From assembly GCF_030247185.1 (NCBI RefSeq), contig NC_080570.1:74403014-74467013 (forward strand): DNA of 64,000 nt, given 5' to 3'. The notes below the pieces were generated by a model. That model had not been told where the DNA came from and did not search any database. It worked only from the letters and a program-made list of their open reading frames with translations. A program made the translations under genes and the position numbers. Positions 34,349 through 45,659 of the stretch are shown in pieces; the stretch's first letter is position 1, and each line of letters begins with the position of its first letter. The DNA is from Malaya genurostris. Its lineage: Eukaryota > Arthropoda > Insecta > Diptera > Culicidae.

Positions 34349-34790
34349 TGCACATCAGCGACTGGACTGTTTATGGATTTGTTTTATGCGCCGTTCGCTT
34401 CGCAAGAGACATATTTTGATCTAACACGATCGCACGAGACATATATGCGCGAATTCAGCACCTTCTATCATCAGCTCCAACGAACTTAACGGTCAGAGTA
34501 ACTAAAATTCTCAAAGAATTAATTTCGAAAATTCGCACACACAAATAAGTTTATACGGAACAAGACAAGGCCACTGCCCTAATACTCAAAACAAATATGG
34601 ACAGTGATTTTGAATCTAATTGGGGAGTCCTATGTCAACAGTTCGAATAACCCCACAGTAATTTCATGGCGTATTTAATCCTTAAATGTGCAATTCAGTT
34701 TTAAAACAAAATACCGAAAACGCTTCAAACTTCGTATTTATACGTTTCATGCAAATTAATAACGAAACGAAATATTGTTAAAAAAAATCG
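34349..34790. repeat. Repeat Z, copy 2
   Basis: Collinear with 7661-7880 and 8385-8480 (gactggactgtttatgg, atgcgccgttcgcttcg, gcgaattcagcaccttct, gtttatacggaacaagac, cgcttcaaacttcgtat). As at 7.6 kb, it adjoins a mariner relic of the same family. Confidence 0.6.
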
Positions 34791-35771
34791 AAAAACTACC
34801 CACCTGGGCTTAACATGTTTCACCGGACCTGTAAACTTTTATAATTTATAAAGTAAAACAGTTCTCAGATCGGTAAGACCGGAATCTGCATAATCTAAGT
34901 CGGTTAAAGAAAAGTGACCATTCTTGAGTTCAGAATCACAATCTCCGATTGTTTATTGAAAACCAGGAATCAGAAAATCTGACCCATGCCCAAATAATAC
35001 TCCTTGTAATCAATGACCCTCACAACACCCTTGTAATCAATGAAAACAGTGAGCACCGCCTTCTTTTTCGACTGAAAATGACATAGTCACTCACTGCCTC
35101 TGACACATTTGTGCCACTGATAAACGATTGTTTTCTTCAGATTATCGTTGCCGAAACACTCTTCTAATATTTGTAATGTCGTCGCTCCATTGAAACCGTT
35201 TTAACGCAAAATTTACAACAAGCTCGTTGTTGTAAATTCAAGTCTATTTTGAAATTTGTACAAAATCGAGGACACGCACAATCGCAGATGTACTCAATAC
35301 GGTGGAACTTTTACAAATGTCCAAGTATCAAGCTGAAAATTTCACAGAATGTCAATGACAGATGTGGCAACCTAAAAAAAATCTAATTGGGTGACTGAGA
35401 GCGCCACACGGTGGTGATTTCGCGAACTTTTTGATCACGTTAGTATGGTGACAAACGAATTTCCAGACATGACAGTCACGATCTTTTTTTGGCACACATC
35501 TACGGTTCTCCGTGAAACTGGCACCAATGGTGATAAATTGGTTACACTGCTGAGTTCCCATCATCACATTCATAATGCAAATGTCAAACCGTGAGAACCT
35601 TTTCGATTCGTTAGCTCATTTGTATATTTTGAGATTTTATGGCATACTTTGGTTGAAATAATAACAATGCAACTTATCTTGCGCTTCACCAAGCGGTGAG
35701 TGCGGTCATTTTAGAAAGTACCGGGAACGAACCAGATTTTTTAAAAATATTTGTAAGCACATACATGTCTT
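34791..35771. other. Gene-free stretch
   Basis: No recognised gene or repeat. A 73-codon minus-strand frame (35352-35573) has several Cys and His but no zinc-binding spacing I can name. It is left uncalled. Confidence 0.4.
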
Positions 35772-36176
35772 TATCATTTATCTTTTTTTTTTTTTCATAA
35801 ATACGTTTATTTCTTAAGGCAGTTTACATAAGTTTTTCTTCGCCGTAGCATCACTTTTACATAATATTCTTATCCTAATTTAATTCTAACATAGTCACAA
35901 CGTTTTGCATTTATTAAAACATATTCTCTTATAGCTTAAATATCATCTTAGGTAACTCGTCATTAATTACGAAATCTACTCGGAAATATTATTTGAACCA
36001 AACGATTAACTTCTATAAATTATAAAATAAGCTGTTATTTTCAGACATTTTGTTAAAAATTTCATAAACTGTTTCGAGTTTGTTTGTATCATTACATTAT
36101 TTTTATTCTAATTTAGCTATTGGTTGAAATCATGGACGCAGCTGGGATCAGAACTAAGTCTTGAAAGGGGCCTTTA

Positions 36177-39100
36177 TTAAATTGAAACTCCAGTTTTCTT
36201 TATGAAATGATAAATAAGTTTCATGTATGAAAGGTCACGACAAGCAAGAATGTCTCGAACTGGGATATTGGATAGTCTACCTTGGGTACGCAAAGAATTT
36301 ATTAGTTGAGATCTGACATCACGATACTCCACGCATGTCCAAACGACATGATCAATATCTCGATAACCTTCGCCACAAGCACAATGATTAGTCTCGGAGA
36401 GCCCAATTCGAAGGAGATGTGCATCTAACGTGTAGTGATTGGACATGAGTCTGGACATCACACGAATGAAATCTCTACTCACATCCAGTCCCCTGAACCA
36501 TGCCTTTGTCGATATTTTCGGAATAATTGAGTGCATCCACCGACCCAGATCATCTTTATCCCAAGAAGCTTGCCAGCTGGCAAGTGTTCTTTGGCGAGAC
36601 GAGCTATAGAATTCGTTGAAAGCAATTGGTCTCTCATAAATTTCACCCTCAATAGCACCACGTTTGGCTAAAATATCGGCTCTTTCATTGCCAGGAATGG
36701 AGCAATGAGCCGGGACCCAGACTATAGTGATTAGATAATTATTGTTCAATATGTCGTTCAGGCACTGTTTTATTTTGCCCAGGAAAAACGGTTCAGTCTT
36801 GCCAGTCATGTTTGAGCGAATGGCTTCAATTGCACTCAGACTATCTGTGAAGAGGAAATAATGGTTTGGAATTAATGTGACGATTACACTCAAACTATAA
36901 TGAACTGCTGCTAGCTCTGCTATATAAACAGATGCAGGTTCTTGAAGCCTAAATGAGGCCGAAACATTATTGTTGAACATACCAAACCCTGTCGCTTCTT
37001 CAATTCGCGATCCGTCCGTGTAAAACATTTTCTCAGAGTCAATATGCCTGAACTTACTTGAAAATATTTTTGGGATTTCCGTCGAGCGTAGATGATCCGG
37101 GATTCCACGCACTTCGCGCTGCATGGATGTATCGAAAAATAAAGTTGAGTCAGGGACATTTAGGAGGCTGACACGGATAGGAATATATCTTGAAGGGTTG
37201 ATTTCCTGTGACATATGGTTAAAATATACTGTCATGAATTTTGTTTGAGATCGAAGCTCGACTAGTCGTTCGAAATTATTAATTACCATGGGATTCAGCA
37301 CCTCACATCTTATTAGCAGGCGTGATGAAAGCTCCCAAAATCGATCTTTTAATGGAAGAACTCCCGCCAGAACTTCAAGACTCATTGTATGTGTCGAATG
37401 CATGCACCCTAAAGCAATTCGCAAACAACGATACTGAATTCGCTCCAGTTTGATAATATGAGAGTTTGCAGCGGAACGAAAGCAAACGCATCCATATTCC
37501 ATCACTGAAAGTATCGTTGTCTGATACAATTTTATTAGATCTTCCGGATGAGCACCCCACCAAGATCCTGTTATTGTTCGAAGAAAATTTACTCTTTGTT
37601 GGCATTTTGTTATCAGAAACCTAATGTGTCCTCCCCACGTGCATTTGGAATCGAACCACACCCCGAGGTATTTAAAAGTTAAAACCTGTTGGATCATTCT
37701 TCCCATCATATGGAGCTGAAGCTGCGCGGGATCATGCTTTCTTGAAAAGACGACTAACTCTGTTTTCTCCGCAGAGAATTCGATACCAAGATGAACAGCC
37801 CAATCGGACAAGTTATCTAAGGTATCTTGCAATGGTTTATGCAGATCAATAGCTTTGGGTCCAGTAACTGAAACCACGCCATCATCTGCCAATTGTCTTA
37901 GTGTACATGGGGTTACTAGACAGCTGTCAATGTCATTCACGTAAAAATTATAGAGGAGCGGACTGAGGCATGAGCCTTGCGGGAGACCCATGTAACTATT
38001 TCTGAGTGTTGCCAAATCGCCATGTGAAAAATGCATGTGTTTCTCTGACAAAAGGTTGTGCAAATAATTATTTATAACCGCTGGGAGTCCATTTTGGTGA
38101 AGCTTGTCTGAAAGAACATCAATGGAAACTGAATCAAATGCTCCTTTAATGTCTAAAAATACAGATGCCATTTGTTGCTTTTGAGCGAAGGCAATTTGGA
38201 TGTCAGACGAAAGTAATGCAAGGCAATCATTCGTCCCTTTATTTCTACGGAAGCCAAACTGAGTATCTGACAACAAACCGTTCGTCTCGACCCATGTGTC
38301 GAGACGTCGTAGAATAATTTTTTCGAACAATTTTCTGATGCAGGACAACATCGCAATGGGTCTATATGAGTTGTGATTGGAAGCTGGTTTCCCCGGTTTT
38401 TGAATGGCGATAACTTTCACTTGTCTCCAGTCAGGTGGAACAATATTTTGCTCAAGAAACTTGTTGAACAATTCCAACAAACGTCTTTTTGCGAGGTTGG
38501 GCAGATTCTTCACCAAGTTGAATTTAATTCTGTCCAACCCTGGAGCGTTATTGTTACAAGACAAGAGTGCTATAGAAAATTCCATCATTGAAAATGGGTT
38601 ATTAATAAAACCATTATTTGGAGGAGATTCCCGTATAATGCTCTGCGTAGGAACAGAATCTGGGCAAACTTTCCTAGCAAAGTCAAATATCCATCGGTTC
38701 GAGTATTCATCACTCTCATTGCCCACGTTACGATTCCTCATTCGTCTGACCGTGTTCCAAAGAGTGCTCATTGAGGTATCTCTTGACAAACCTTCGACAA
38801 AATGTCTCCAATAGCTACATTTTTTGGCTCGAAGTATGCTCTTGTACTTGGTTTCTAAAACCATAAGTTTTTCAAAATTCTGAGGAGTTCCTCCTCCCCG
38901 TTTTAGAAACGTCTTGCAAGCATTTTGTTTTGCGAGTTTAGCCTCTGAGCACTCTTTGTCCCACCAGGGGTTGGGAGGCCTTCTGTTAGTCGTTGGCCCA
39001 GGAAAGCGTTTAGTTTGGGATTGTTCTGCTGCCTCCAGAATCGAACAAATGAGGAAGTCATATTCTTCAAGTGGAGGGAGCTCTTCCATTGAATTCAAAA

Positions 39101-39869
39101 TACTAGAGATACTACTTTGGTATTTAATCCAGTCGATATTTTTTGTCAAATCATATGGAATACTAGCGGAAGTAGCAATGCAATTGCTACTGCTAATTGA
39201 GATGATGATTGGTAAATGATCGCTACCGTGTAAATCAGGCAGTATTTTCCAGGTGCAATCTAGTCGAATTGATGTTGAGCAAAGAGATAGATCTAATGCA
39301 CTTGGGCGTGCCGGAGGTCTTGGGATCCGTGTCATGCTACCCATATTTAATACCGTCATGCTAAAATTGTCACAAATGTTTTGTATTAAAGATGATCTGC
39401 TATCATTGTAAACGGAACCCCACATAATACCGTGCGAATTTAAATCCCCCAGAATCAATCGTGGTGCAGGAAGGGCTTCAACCATTTCATTAAGCTGTTG
39501 CTGTCCAACTTGTGCTTTTGGAGGAATATAAACCGAAGCTATGCAAATATCTTTGCCTTTAATGTTTATTTGGCAAGCAACAACTTCTATACTAGAAGTT
39601 GAAGGGATGTTTAATCTATAAAAGGAATAGCATTTCTTAATTCCCAAAAGCACTCCACCATACGGAGAGTCTCTATCGAGACGTATAATGTTAAAATCAT
39701 TAAAATTTAAAGCTATGTTTGAAGTAAGCCATGTTTCGCATAAAGCAAATACATCATATTTTTGACTATGCAATAATATTTTAAATGAATCAAGTTTTGG
39801 CATGATGCTTCGACAATTCCACTGCAGGACAGTGATTGTATCATTTGCGACGGGTGATAAATTATCCAT
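36177..39869 (-). CDS. LINE ORF2: AP endonuclease, reverse transcriptase, RNase H (1230 aa)
   Basis: The multidomain enzyme for target-primed reverse transcription. From the ATG at 39869: endonuclease at about 10-225 (WNCRS, CETWL, GDLNSHGIMWG, GSDHLPI with the catalytic Asp-His), RT at about 470-730 (KPGKPASNHNSYRPIAMLS, FLDIKGAFDSVS with the first Asp, MGLPQGSCLSPLLYNFYVND, catalytic LADDGVV near 662), RNase H at about 945-1075 (YTDGS, AELAAVHYS, FTDSLSAIEAI, PAHCSIPGNERAD: Asp-Glu-Asp-Asp all present), and a Cys/His C-terminus (HCACGEG..DHVVWTC). The frame is open upstream to 39893, but that codon is TTG. The ATG at 39869 is preferred because it lies in ATGGATAA, where ORF1's stop overlaps it, suggesting reinitiation. 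All key residues I can check are present, so the enzyme may be active. Confidence 0.95.
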   Translation of the reverse strand: MDNLSPVANDTITVLQWNCRSIMPKLDSFKILLHSQKYDVFALCETWLTSNIALNFNDFNIIRLDRDSPYGGVLLGIKKCYSFYRLNIPSTSSIEVVACQINIKGKDICIASVYIPPKAQVGQQQLNEMVEALPAPRLILGDLNSHGIMWGSVYNDSRSSLIQNICDNFSMTVLNMGSMTRIPRPPARPSALDLSLCSTSIRLDCTWKILPDLHGSDHLPIIISISSSNCIATSASIPYDLTKNIDWIKYQSSISSILNSMEELPPLEEYDFLICSILEAAEQSQTKRFPGPTTNRRPPNPWWDKECSEAKLAKQNACKTFLKRGGGTPQNFEKLMVLETKYKSILRAKKCSYWRHFVEGLSRDTSMSTLWNTVRRMRNRNVGNESDEYSNRWIFDFARKVCPDSVPTQSIIRESPPNNGFINNPFSMMEFSIALLSCNNNAPGLDRIKFNLVKNLPNLAKRRLLELFNKFLEQNIVPPDWRQVKVIAIQKPGKPASNHNSYRPIAMLSCIRKLFEKIILRRLDTWVETNGLLSDTQFGFRRNKGTNDCLALLSSDIQIAFAQKQQMASVFLDIKGAFDSVSIDVLSDKLHQNGLPAVINNYLHNLLSEKHMHFSHGDLATLRNSYMGLPQGSCLSPLLYNFYVNDIDSCLVTPCTLRQLADDGVVSVTGPKAIDLHKPLQDTLDNLSDWAVHLGIEFSAEKTELVVFSRKHDPAQLQLHMMGRMIQQVLTFKYLGVWFDSKCTWGGHIRFLITKCQQRVNFLRTITGSWWGAHPEDLIKLYQTTILSVMEYGCVCFRSAANSHIIKLERIQYRCLRIALGCMHSTHTMSLEVLAGVLPLKDRFWELSSRLLIRCEVLNPMVINNFERLVELRSQTKFMTVYFNHMSQEINPSRYIPIRVSLLNVPDSTLFFDTSMQREVRGIPDHLRSTEIPKIFSSKFRHIDSEKMFYTDGSRIEEATGFGMFNNNVSASFRLQEPASVYIAELAAVHYSLSVIVTLIPNHYFLFTDSLSAIEAIRSNMTGKTEPFFLGKIKQCLNDILNNNYLITIVWVPAHCSIPGNERADILAKRGAIEGEIYERPIAFNEFYSSSRQRTLASWQASWDKDDLGRWMHSIIPKISTKAWFRGLDVSRDFIRVMSRLMSNHYTLDAHLLRIGLSETNHCACGEGYRDIDHVVWTCVEYRDVRSQLINSLRTQGRLSNIPVRDILACRDLSYMKLIYHFIKKTGVSI

Positions 39870-41151
39870 CAAAAGATACAAAACCTGAGACAATTGGCCA
39901 TTGAGCTGATAACTGCTTCAAAAAGGTTCTAGCTATTGGAAGGAATGCCATTATGAGGGTCTTTAAGGGTTCAGATATATTGAATGCTGAGAAAATCCAT
40001 TCAACAATTTCCGAAAACTTCAGTAATCCTGTTGGTGGCTGTGAAATGGAGCCCACTGGATTATTATCTTTTTCTGTACTAGATCCTGGATTGGTTTGTG
40101 AATTTGACAAACCAGGAGGCACAGTCTTTGGTTTTGACTTTTTTTGTTTAACACGGGGATCTTTTTTTGAAGATGAAATTTTAGGTGTCTTTTTTGGTAA
40201 TTTGGAGGAAGACTTCTTTCTCTTAACTGACCCTTGGGTAGTGATAAACGAATTACCTTCACTATTTTCGTCAGATTCAGAGTCCTCTGGTTCCTCTAGA
40301 TTTGAAAACCCGTTTTCGGTTTCCAAAGGGGGGACATCAATGACCGTTTTAAGCATTTCTGCATATGTGCGCTTAGACCGTGCTTTTAAAGAAAGCTTAA
40401 TTTTGTCTTTGTGCACTTTAAATGCAGTGCATACTGAAATATCATCATGAGGACTATTCCCACAATAAATACATTTTTCAATTTCCTTGTTGCAATCATT
40501 ATCTTTATGAGGCCCTTCACACTTAATACATTTTGGTTTATTACTACAGTAAGTAGCTGTGTGGCCGAATTTTTTGCAGTTCGTACAATTCATTACATTT
40601 GGAACAAAAAGCCGAACAGGGAGGCGAATTTTATCGACATAGACATGGGACGGCAACGCAGACCCGGCAAATGTCACTCGAAACGAGTCTGATGGGCGAT
40701 AAACTTTTTTTTCCTCTTCATGAACTACTGAGTACAGTTGTTTGCACTCCAGTATTTTCACACCCTCAAGCATAGAGTTCTTGAAACGACCAACACCATG
40801 CTTGAGTAAATCATCTACCGAAAGACTCGCTTCGGTAACAACACTGTCAATTTCGACATCTTTGGAGGGTATGTAAACTTTATACTCTTTATTGAAATGT
40901 TCCGAAGAGACAATATCATTCGCGTGTTTCAAATTATTTACCACAACACGAATTTTATCGTTATTTACTTTTATGATCTCTTTGATTGAAGAGTATCGTG
41001 ATGTCAAACCTTTATTAATTTGAAAAATGTTTAATGGCTTTGATATACGTCTAAAAAAGACTATCCAAGGCCCAGAAGAGCTCTCCTGATATTTTTTCGT
41101 TCGTGGGGGTATCGGATTCATGCTAGGATTCACGTCCATGGATTCATCCAT
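39862..41151 (-). CDS. LINE ORF1: gag-like nucleic-acid-binding protein with three zinc knuckles (429 aa)
   Basis: Starts ATG at 41151 (MDESMDVNPS) and ends TAA at 39862-39864. The middle has three Cys-rich knuckles at about residues 189-241: C-TN-C-KKFG-H-TATY-C (classic CX2CX4HX4C), C-IK-C-EGP-H-KDND-C, and C-IY-C-GNSP-H-DDISV-C. These bind RNA in the ribonucleoprotein particle of I and Jockey LINEs. Before them lies a region (about 30-180) in the place of the RRM-like fold of such proteins. After them comes a Lys/Ser-rich tract (about 300-345, KRKKSSSKLPKKTPKISSSK) that could aid nuclear entry or RNA binding. It overlaps ORF2's ATG by a few bases in another frame. The frame is intact. Confidence 0.9.
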   Translation of the reverse strand: MDESMDVNPSMNPIPPRTKKYQESSSGPWIVFFRRISKPLNIFQINKGLTSRYSSIKEIIKVNNDKIRVVVNNLKHANDIVSSEHFNKEYKVYIPSKDVEIDSVVTEASLSVDDLLKHGVGRFKNSMLEGVKILECKQLYSVVHEEEKKVYRPSDSFRVTFAGSALPSHVYVDKIRLPVRLFVPNVMNCTNCKKFGHTATYCSNKPKCIKCEGPHKDNDCNKEIEKCIYCGNSPHDDISVCTAFKVHKDKIKLSLKARSKRTYAEMLKTVIDVPPLETENGFSNLEEPEDSESDENSEGNSFITTQGSVKRKKSSSKLPKKTPKISSSKKDPRVKQKKSKPKTVPPGLSNSQTNPGSSTEKDNNPVGSISQPPTGLLKFSEIVEWIFSAFNISEPLKTLIMAFLPIARTFLKQLSAQWPIVSGFVSFDG

Positions 41152-41554
41152 TACATTAAAATTTTTAACTAAACTTTAAATAAAATTTGAAACCAACACT
41201 ACACAGTACTCAATCAGAAGGAAAAGAAAAAACTTCTACCTTGAAATTGTTGTCTATCTCCGTTGCACTGCCGTGTAGATCCTCGTTGCTCTAGATGTTC
41301 TTGTTGGATGTATCTGGACGTTGATACAATGCTGAAGCTCACTGTAGCGATAGAATATGATGTGATGCTACTGCTACCTGACATCCAGCACCACTCGAAT
41401 TCCGATTTGCTTTCGTCTTCGCCAGCTGTAACCAGCGCAGGTCACCGGTGTATACCTGCGTGTTGTATGGCAGTGGAAAGACCGAGTTGTCTTGTCTCCT
41501 TCTTCCTAGTGCTCCGCACCGATATGCTTCTGCACCGAAGTGCCTTCGCACCGG

Positions 41555-41632
41555 TGTGCCTTTGCACTCTCCTGCTTCTATGTGCCTTTGCACTCTTCCT
41601 CTTCGATGTGCCTTTGCACTCTCCTGCTCAGC
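41555..41632. repeat. 26-bp tandem triplication in the LINE 5' UTR
   Basis: Three 26-base units each starting tgtgcctttgcactct at 41555, 41581 and 41607, with a partial, diverged unit before (aagtgccttcgcacc, 41539). It lies inside the 5' UTR of the LINE, where internal promoters and their repeated elements reside in related LINEs. Confidence 0.85.
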
Positions 41633-41894
41633 ACTTGTGGCTGTATATTGCGGCCTGGGTAGAGTTTGGGAAACGCCCTTTGTTGTTTCCTTCACCAGCT
41701 TGGCCCAGCACTAGGGCTCTCTTATGCAGCACGACTATACGTTTTAACGGCTGCTGCCAACAGGTCTCTACCTGTAGTTCAACCGTTGTCGTATTTAACG
41801 CGTGTAAACCAACCAGCGTTATTAAACTGTACGCTTCTATACACAACCTTCTCGGTTGAACGGCTATTACTGAAATGATTTATCATTTATCTTT

Positions 41895-44800
41895 GGTATG
41901 GTTATTTTCATAGGAACGTTTGTAATGTTGTTTTCATCGTTGATTTGATACTATCACGTAATGATGCTTTGATCCCCTACGGTTGGTCGATTTCGATATC
42001 CATCATCGTAGTCTTTGTTCTCATCTATTTGTACGAATTCCCATTACTAGAACCAACTACAGATGCAATGAACCTTTTACAGTAGGTATTGCTTTTTAGT
42101 ATTTGCTACGAGAACATTGATTTTCATTTTTTACGAAATGTAATGTTGTTTTTTACACAATGAAATAATAAATCGTTATTTGTTCAATGACTTGATGTAT
42201 ATGAAATGTGTTTATCAGGTGCCATATCAATCAAACAAAAAGATTAGGTTCGTTTACACCAAATATTCATTATCGACATATTCGTATCTCAACACTCACT
42301 TTATATCGGTATAGCTGGTATATCTATGTTTCCGGAATTCAAGAATTTTAGGTAAAAAATTATGTGTCCATTTCAACCCCGCACAGACAATATCACAATA
42401 ATAATTTAATTTTCACTGATGCACAGAAATGAAATATCTAACAATTAAAAAAATACAGTGAAAAGTTTTAACATGAACACGATTGATGCCAAACTGAATT
42501 GATTCGGCGTTATCCAGCTAACTGACGTCTGTCTGTCACACAAAAGCGCGCTTACAAAGTCAATCCATGGATCGAAATAATTGTTTGTTTATATGATATT
42601 TAAGCTGTCCGGTTAAGCCACAGTCTTTTTTACTTATCAATTCAGTTGAAAACATTTGTAAACATATACGTAAATATCTCAGGCTTAGCTTGTAAACATT
42701 AAATACGCCTTTAATGAAGCATTTGGATATTGTAAACTCATTGGTATAGAAGATGAAGAGGTTTTAACCATTTTGGAGGTAGAGATTGACAATTTCCGCT
42801 CCAGGTTTGTAATAAATAGGTTACCTATTATTAAAAAGAATAAATAAACGAGTGAGAAAAGCGCAAGATTGAGCAAAATGTCAAAATAATTGAATATGCG
42901 AATCGTACTTCCTTGCGATCCATTCATTGATTTATCCGCTATTGCGTAACGAAGTTATTGCAAAATAAGAATTGATCGGACGATTTCTTAGAACCTAGGA
43001 GTTACACACTAGTCAGTGCTTAATTCTATTCGGTTTATTCGGTTTTGGCTTCTCATAATTTTCTGCCTTATACTTTTATGCGATGACCAAGAATAAACTG
43101 TTTTCTCACTTAGACGTATTCTAGGAATTCGGCAAATAATTTCAAGTTTCAATTATTTTCACATTGATAAGCAAAATAGTCACACGAGTTCGTTGTATAA
43201 CAAATTTTTCCTTGTCAGTAACGGATTTTACTAGGTTTCATGTTCAGGAATCGCTCTGTTTAGAACACATATATTATTGCTTGTTTTGGTGAGTTCACTA
43301 AAATTGCAACCAAATGATATGGAATATTACCACAAAGGACCCATAATAAAACATTCAAATATATACCGAAACTATAATTTACTTCTAAGTCGGTTAGCTT
43401 GTTGAAGGCCTGTAAAATATGAAACAATGAAGAAAAACAACGAAAGAGCGGCGTGCGATAGACCGCATACCTCACACATAGTTTTATAAGGCCGACCAAG
43501 CTTGTAGTGGGCATGTTTGTTTACCTCAGTTTGCACGTCAACCTGATATTATTTTCCCCAGGATAGCTTGCCCCTATTAGAGTCATTGATTGGATGACCT
43601 TTTTCATTCTCCTGCTTATGTGTACTCTTTTATAATGTTCTGTTGTGCCTTTTCCTCTCACGGCATTTCAAAGAGATGATTGAAGTCATGCGACATTCAT
43701 TTATTCCTGGATTATTTGACCTTCTCACTAAACACGCCTGTCATTGATTGTTATACTATATGGTTTTCGACAAGCAGAAAAATGTACGTCATAAAAATAT
43801 TTGTAACTTTTTATAGATCCGTTCATTTAGCTTATTTCATAACTTTATAAAATTCGCATGCGACATATGCTCTATACAATTTACATGACGATTCCAAGAA
43901 AATTCACAATTCAAAAAAGGATCGATCGGTAAACATAATGAATGGCTTCGGGAAAATCAAAGTGGCTGCATTGCATTTTTGTGTTACCGACAGCGGCTAC
44001 TGGTGTGACAAGGAGTGAATTCATTCAAATATGTTCTATCGATGTCGGGTGACTGCAGCCATTGATAATTTGTTTTGTGCTCAAACGAACACATAGCAAA
44101 GTAACATGAAGATTTGATAGCATGCTGGCTGAAAATCGTTGTAGTCCTTTAATTTACGTGTATTGTTGTCCTTACCCCATCGAATTGTATGTTCAGGTCA
44201 TCCCTTACGACCAGCTGTTGCCGAAAGTTATCTTTCGGAAAACCGGTTTGTTCATTCAATAACGTCCCGGTAGGAAAGTATTTGTTCATAAGTTTCTCTA
44301 AAAATATTTTGTCCTGGACATTTTTAGCAGACGAAACGTAGAAACATGGTTTTTATAACGATCTTAAAATTATTCTTGTAGATAACGAAAAGTTAAACTA
44401 TAACTATAAATTATGAAAGAAATTATGGTCGGCTAGTAGATCAAGGTCATATAAAAGAGAGATGATCATCACCATAGTTTATAAAATGAAAAGTCTTTCA
44501 TCGTGGGAAATTTCAGAAGTGAAAAGAAATAAGCAACATTATTTTTAATTATCACCTTCACCTGACGTTTGCCAGCGAACATCAAAAATCGTGATTCTTC
44601 ATTTAAAATCATATAATTATACTCTACTCTACGCATTTTCCACTAACCTCATCTGCAGTCGCGGTTACCGCTAACGAGTTATTTACATTTTTCGGCGTGG
44701 GTATTTTAAGTACTGCTATGTGAAAATTTGAACTCATAACGTTTTAACATTTTAACAAAGGATCAACACACCGACACTTCACAATGTTTCGGTATGCCGG

Positions 44801-45400
44801 AGATAGTCTCAAATTAGAAATATAAACAAATGCTGATTGTCGAACAGAGATGAATCTTGAGTGTTGATATCAAAGTTAAACACTATTTAACCGATTAAGG
44901 CTTTGATTAGGCAGCTCAAGAGACATGGAGCTCTTTGTGTGGTCATGACTCGACCAGGAAGGATTCCTGAATTGTTGAAAGATTCGTTGCAAGGCCGTGC
45001 CTTATGTGAATTGAATGCGTCATTTTGCGTGTCTTTAAAAAATTTACCACAACAACATAATCTTTTCTGCATATCATTGGATTATTCAATTTTCGTTGTA
45101 TTTGATAACCACAAATTACACATCATTAAAGTTTCCTTGCAACCTCTAATTTAAGGTGCGAAAAAACTTTGTTATGCCCGCGAAAAAATGTTTTTATCGT
45201 AATATGTGGAGACCTTTAGATTCTACATCCCATTCTCCAAAACCAATTTTATTTGGAGTTTATTATTTATTTGGTTAATAAATTTCTATAGTTTGCAGAT
45301 CATAATAACCTATGACCAAATAAATTCATATGAGATTTGTTGAATTCTATCTTAGTTAGGTCATGTTAAAAGTCATTTATAACGGAGGTACGGAACAGAG
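41895..45400. other. Gene-free stretch of 3.5 kb
   Basis: No gene, RNA or repeat recognised. AT-rich, with frames no longer than about 85 codons and no motifs. It could be intronic or intergenic host DNA. Confidence 0.4.
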
Positions 45401-45411
45401 TCGTCAAATGG

Positions 45412-45541
45412 TGAGATAACTAAGTCCTCACAAGTCCCTATCTCATGCCTCCCCGAGCGTCTATGATGACATTTGGTCAATAGAACGGTGTCGACTGGGT
45501 GCTATCGCCTTCTGCGTTAGTAGCAGAATGAGAGGGTGCGA
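45412..45541. repeat. Repeat W, copy 2
   Basis: ctcacaagtccctatctcat, tctatgatgacatt, ctgggtgcta and agtagcagaatgagagggtg with cga match 19270-19375 in order. Here an extra aacggtgtcgactggg-type stretch is clearer. The element type is unknown. Confidence 0.65.
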
Positions 45542-45659
45542 AATGGCTTGTAGTTTGAAGCCCATCCTAAAGTGCAATATTTATCATAGTATATTGCAAC
45601 ATGTGGTTCTGTTGCTTGTTGCATTTTTTGTTATATATTGAATTGAATTATATTACATT

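Larger units (their letters stand above)
35788..41878 (-). mobile_element. Full-length I-group LINE with 16-bp target duplication
   Basis: TTTATCATTTATCTTT flanks both sides exactly (35772-35787 and 41879-41894). On the minus strand the element runs from a 5' UTR of about 727 nt (41878-41152) through ORF1 and ORF2 to a 3' UTR of about 390 nt and an oligo(A) end (the T run from about 35785). Both ORFs are uninterrupted. The 5' UTR carries a 26-bp triplication. An exact duplication and intact frames mean a young insertion. The RNase H domain after RT puts it in the I group (I, Loner, Loa or R1 relatives). I do not assign the exact clade. Confidence 0.93.

Noticed and set aside
35352..35573. 73-codon frame with several Cys and His residues
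   Set aside because: The Cys/His spacing fits no zinc-binding class I know, and the frame is short.
38404..38814. 136-codon plus-strand frame
   Set aside because: Antisense shadow of LINE ORF2.
39953..40450. 165-codon plus-strand frame
   Set aside because: Antisense shadow of LINE ORF1.
41263..41859. 198-codon plus-strand frame rich in Cys, Leu and Phe
   Set aside because: It lies wholly within the 5' UTR of the minus-strand LINE, runs through the 26-bp triplication and has no motifs. Likely a chance antisense frame.
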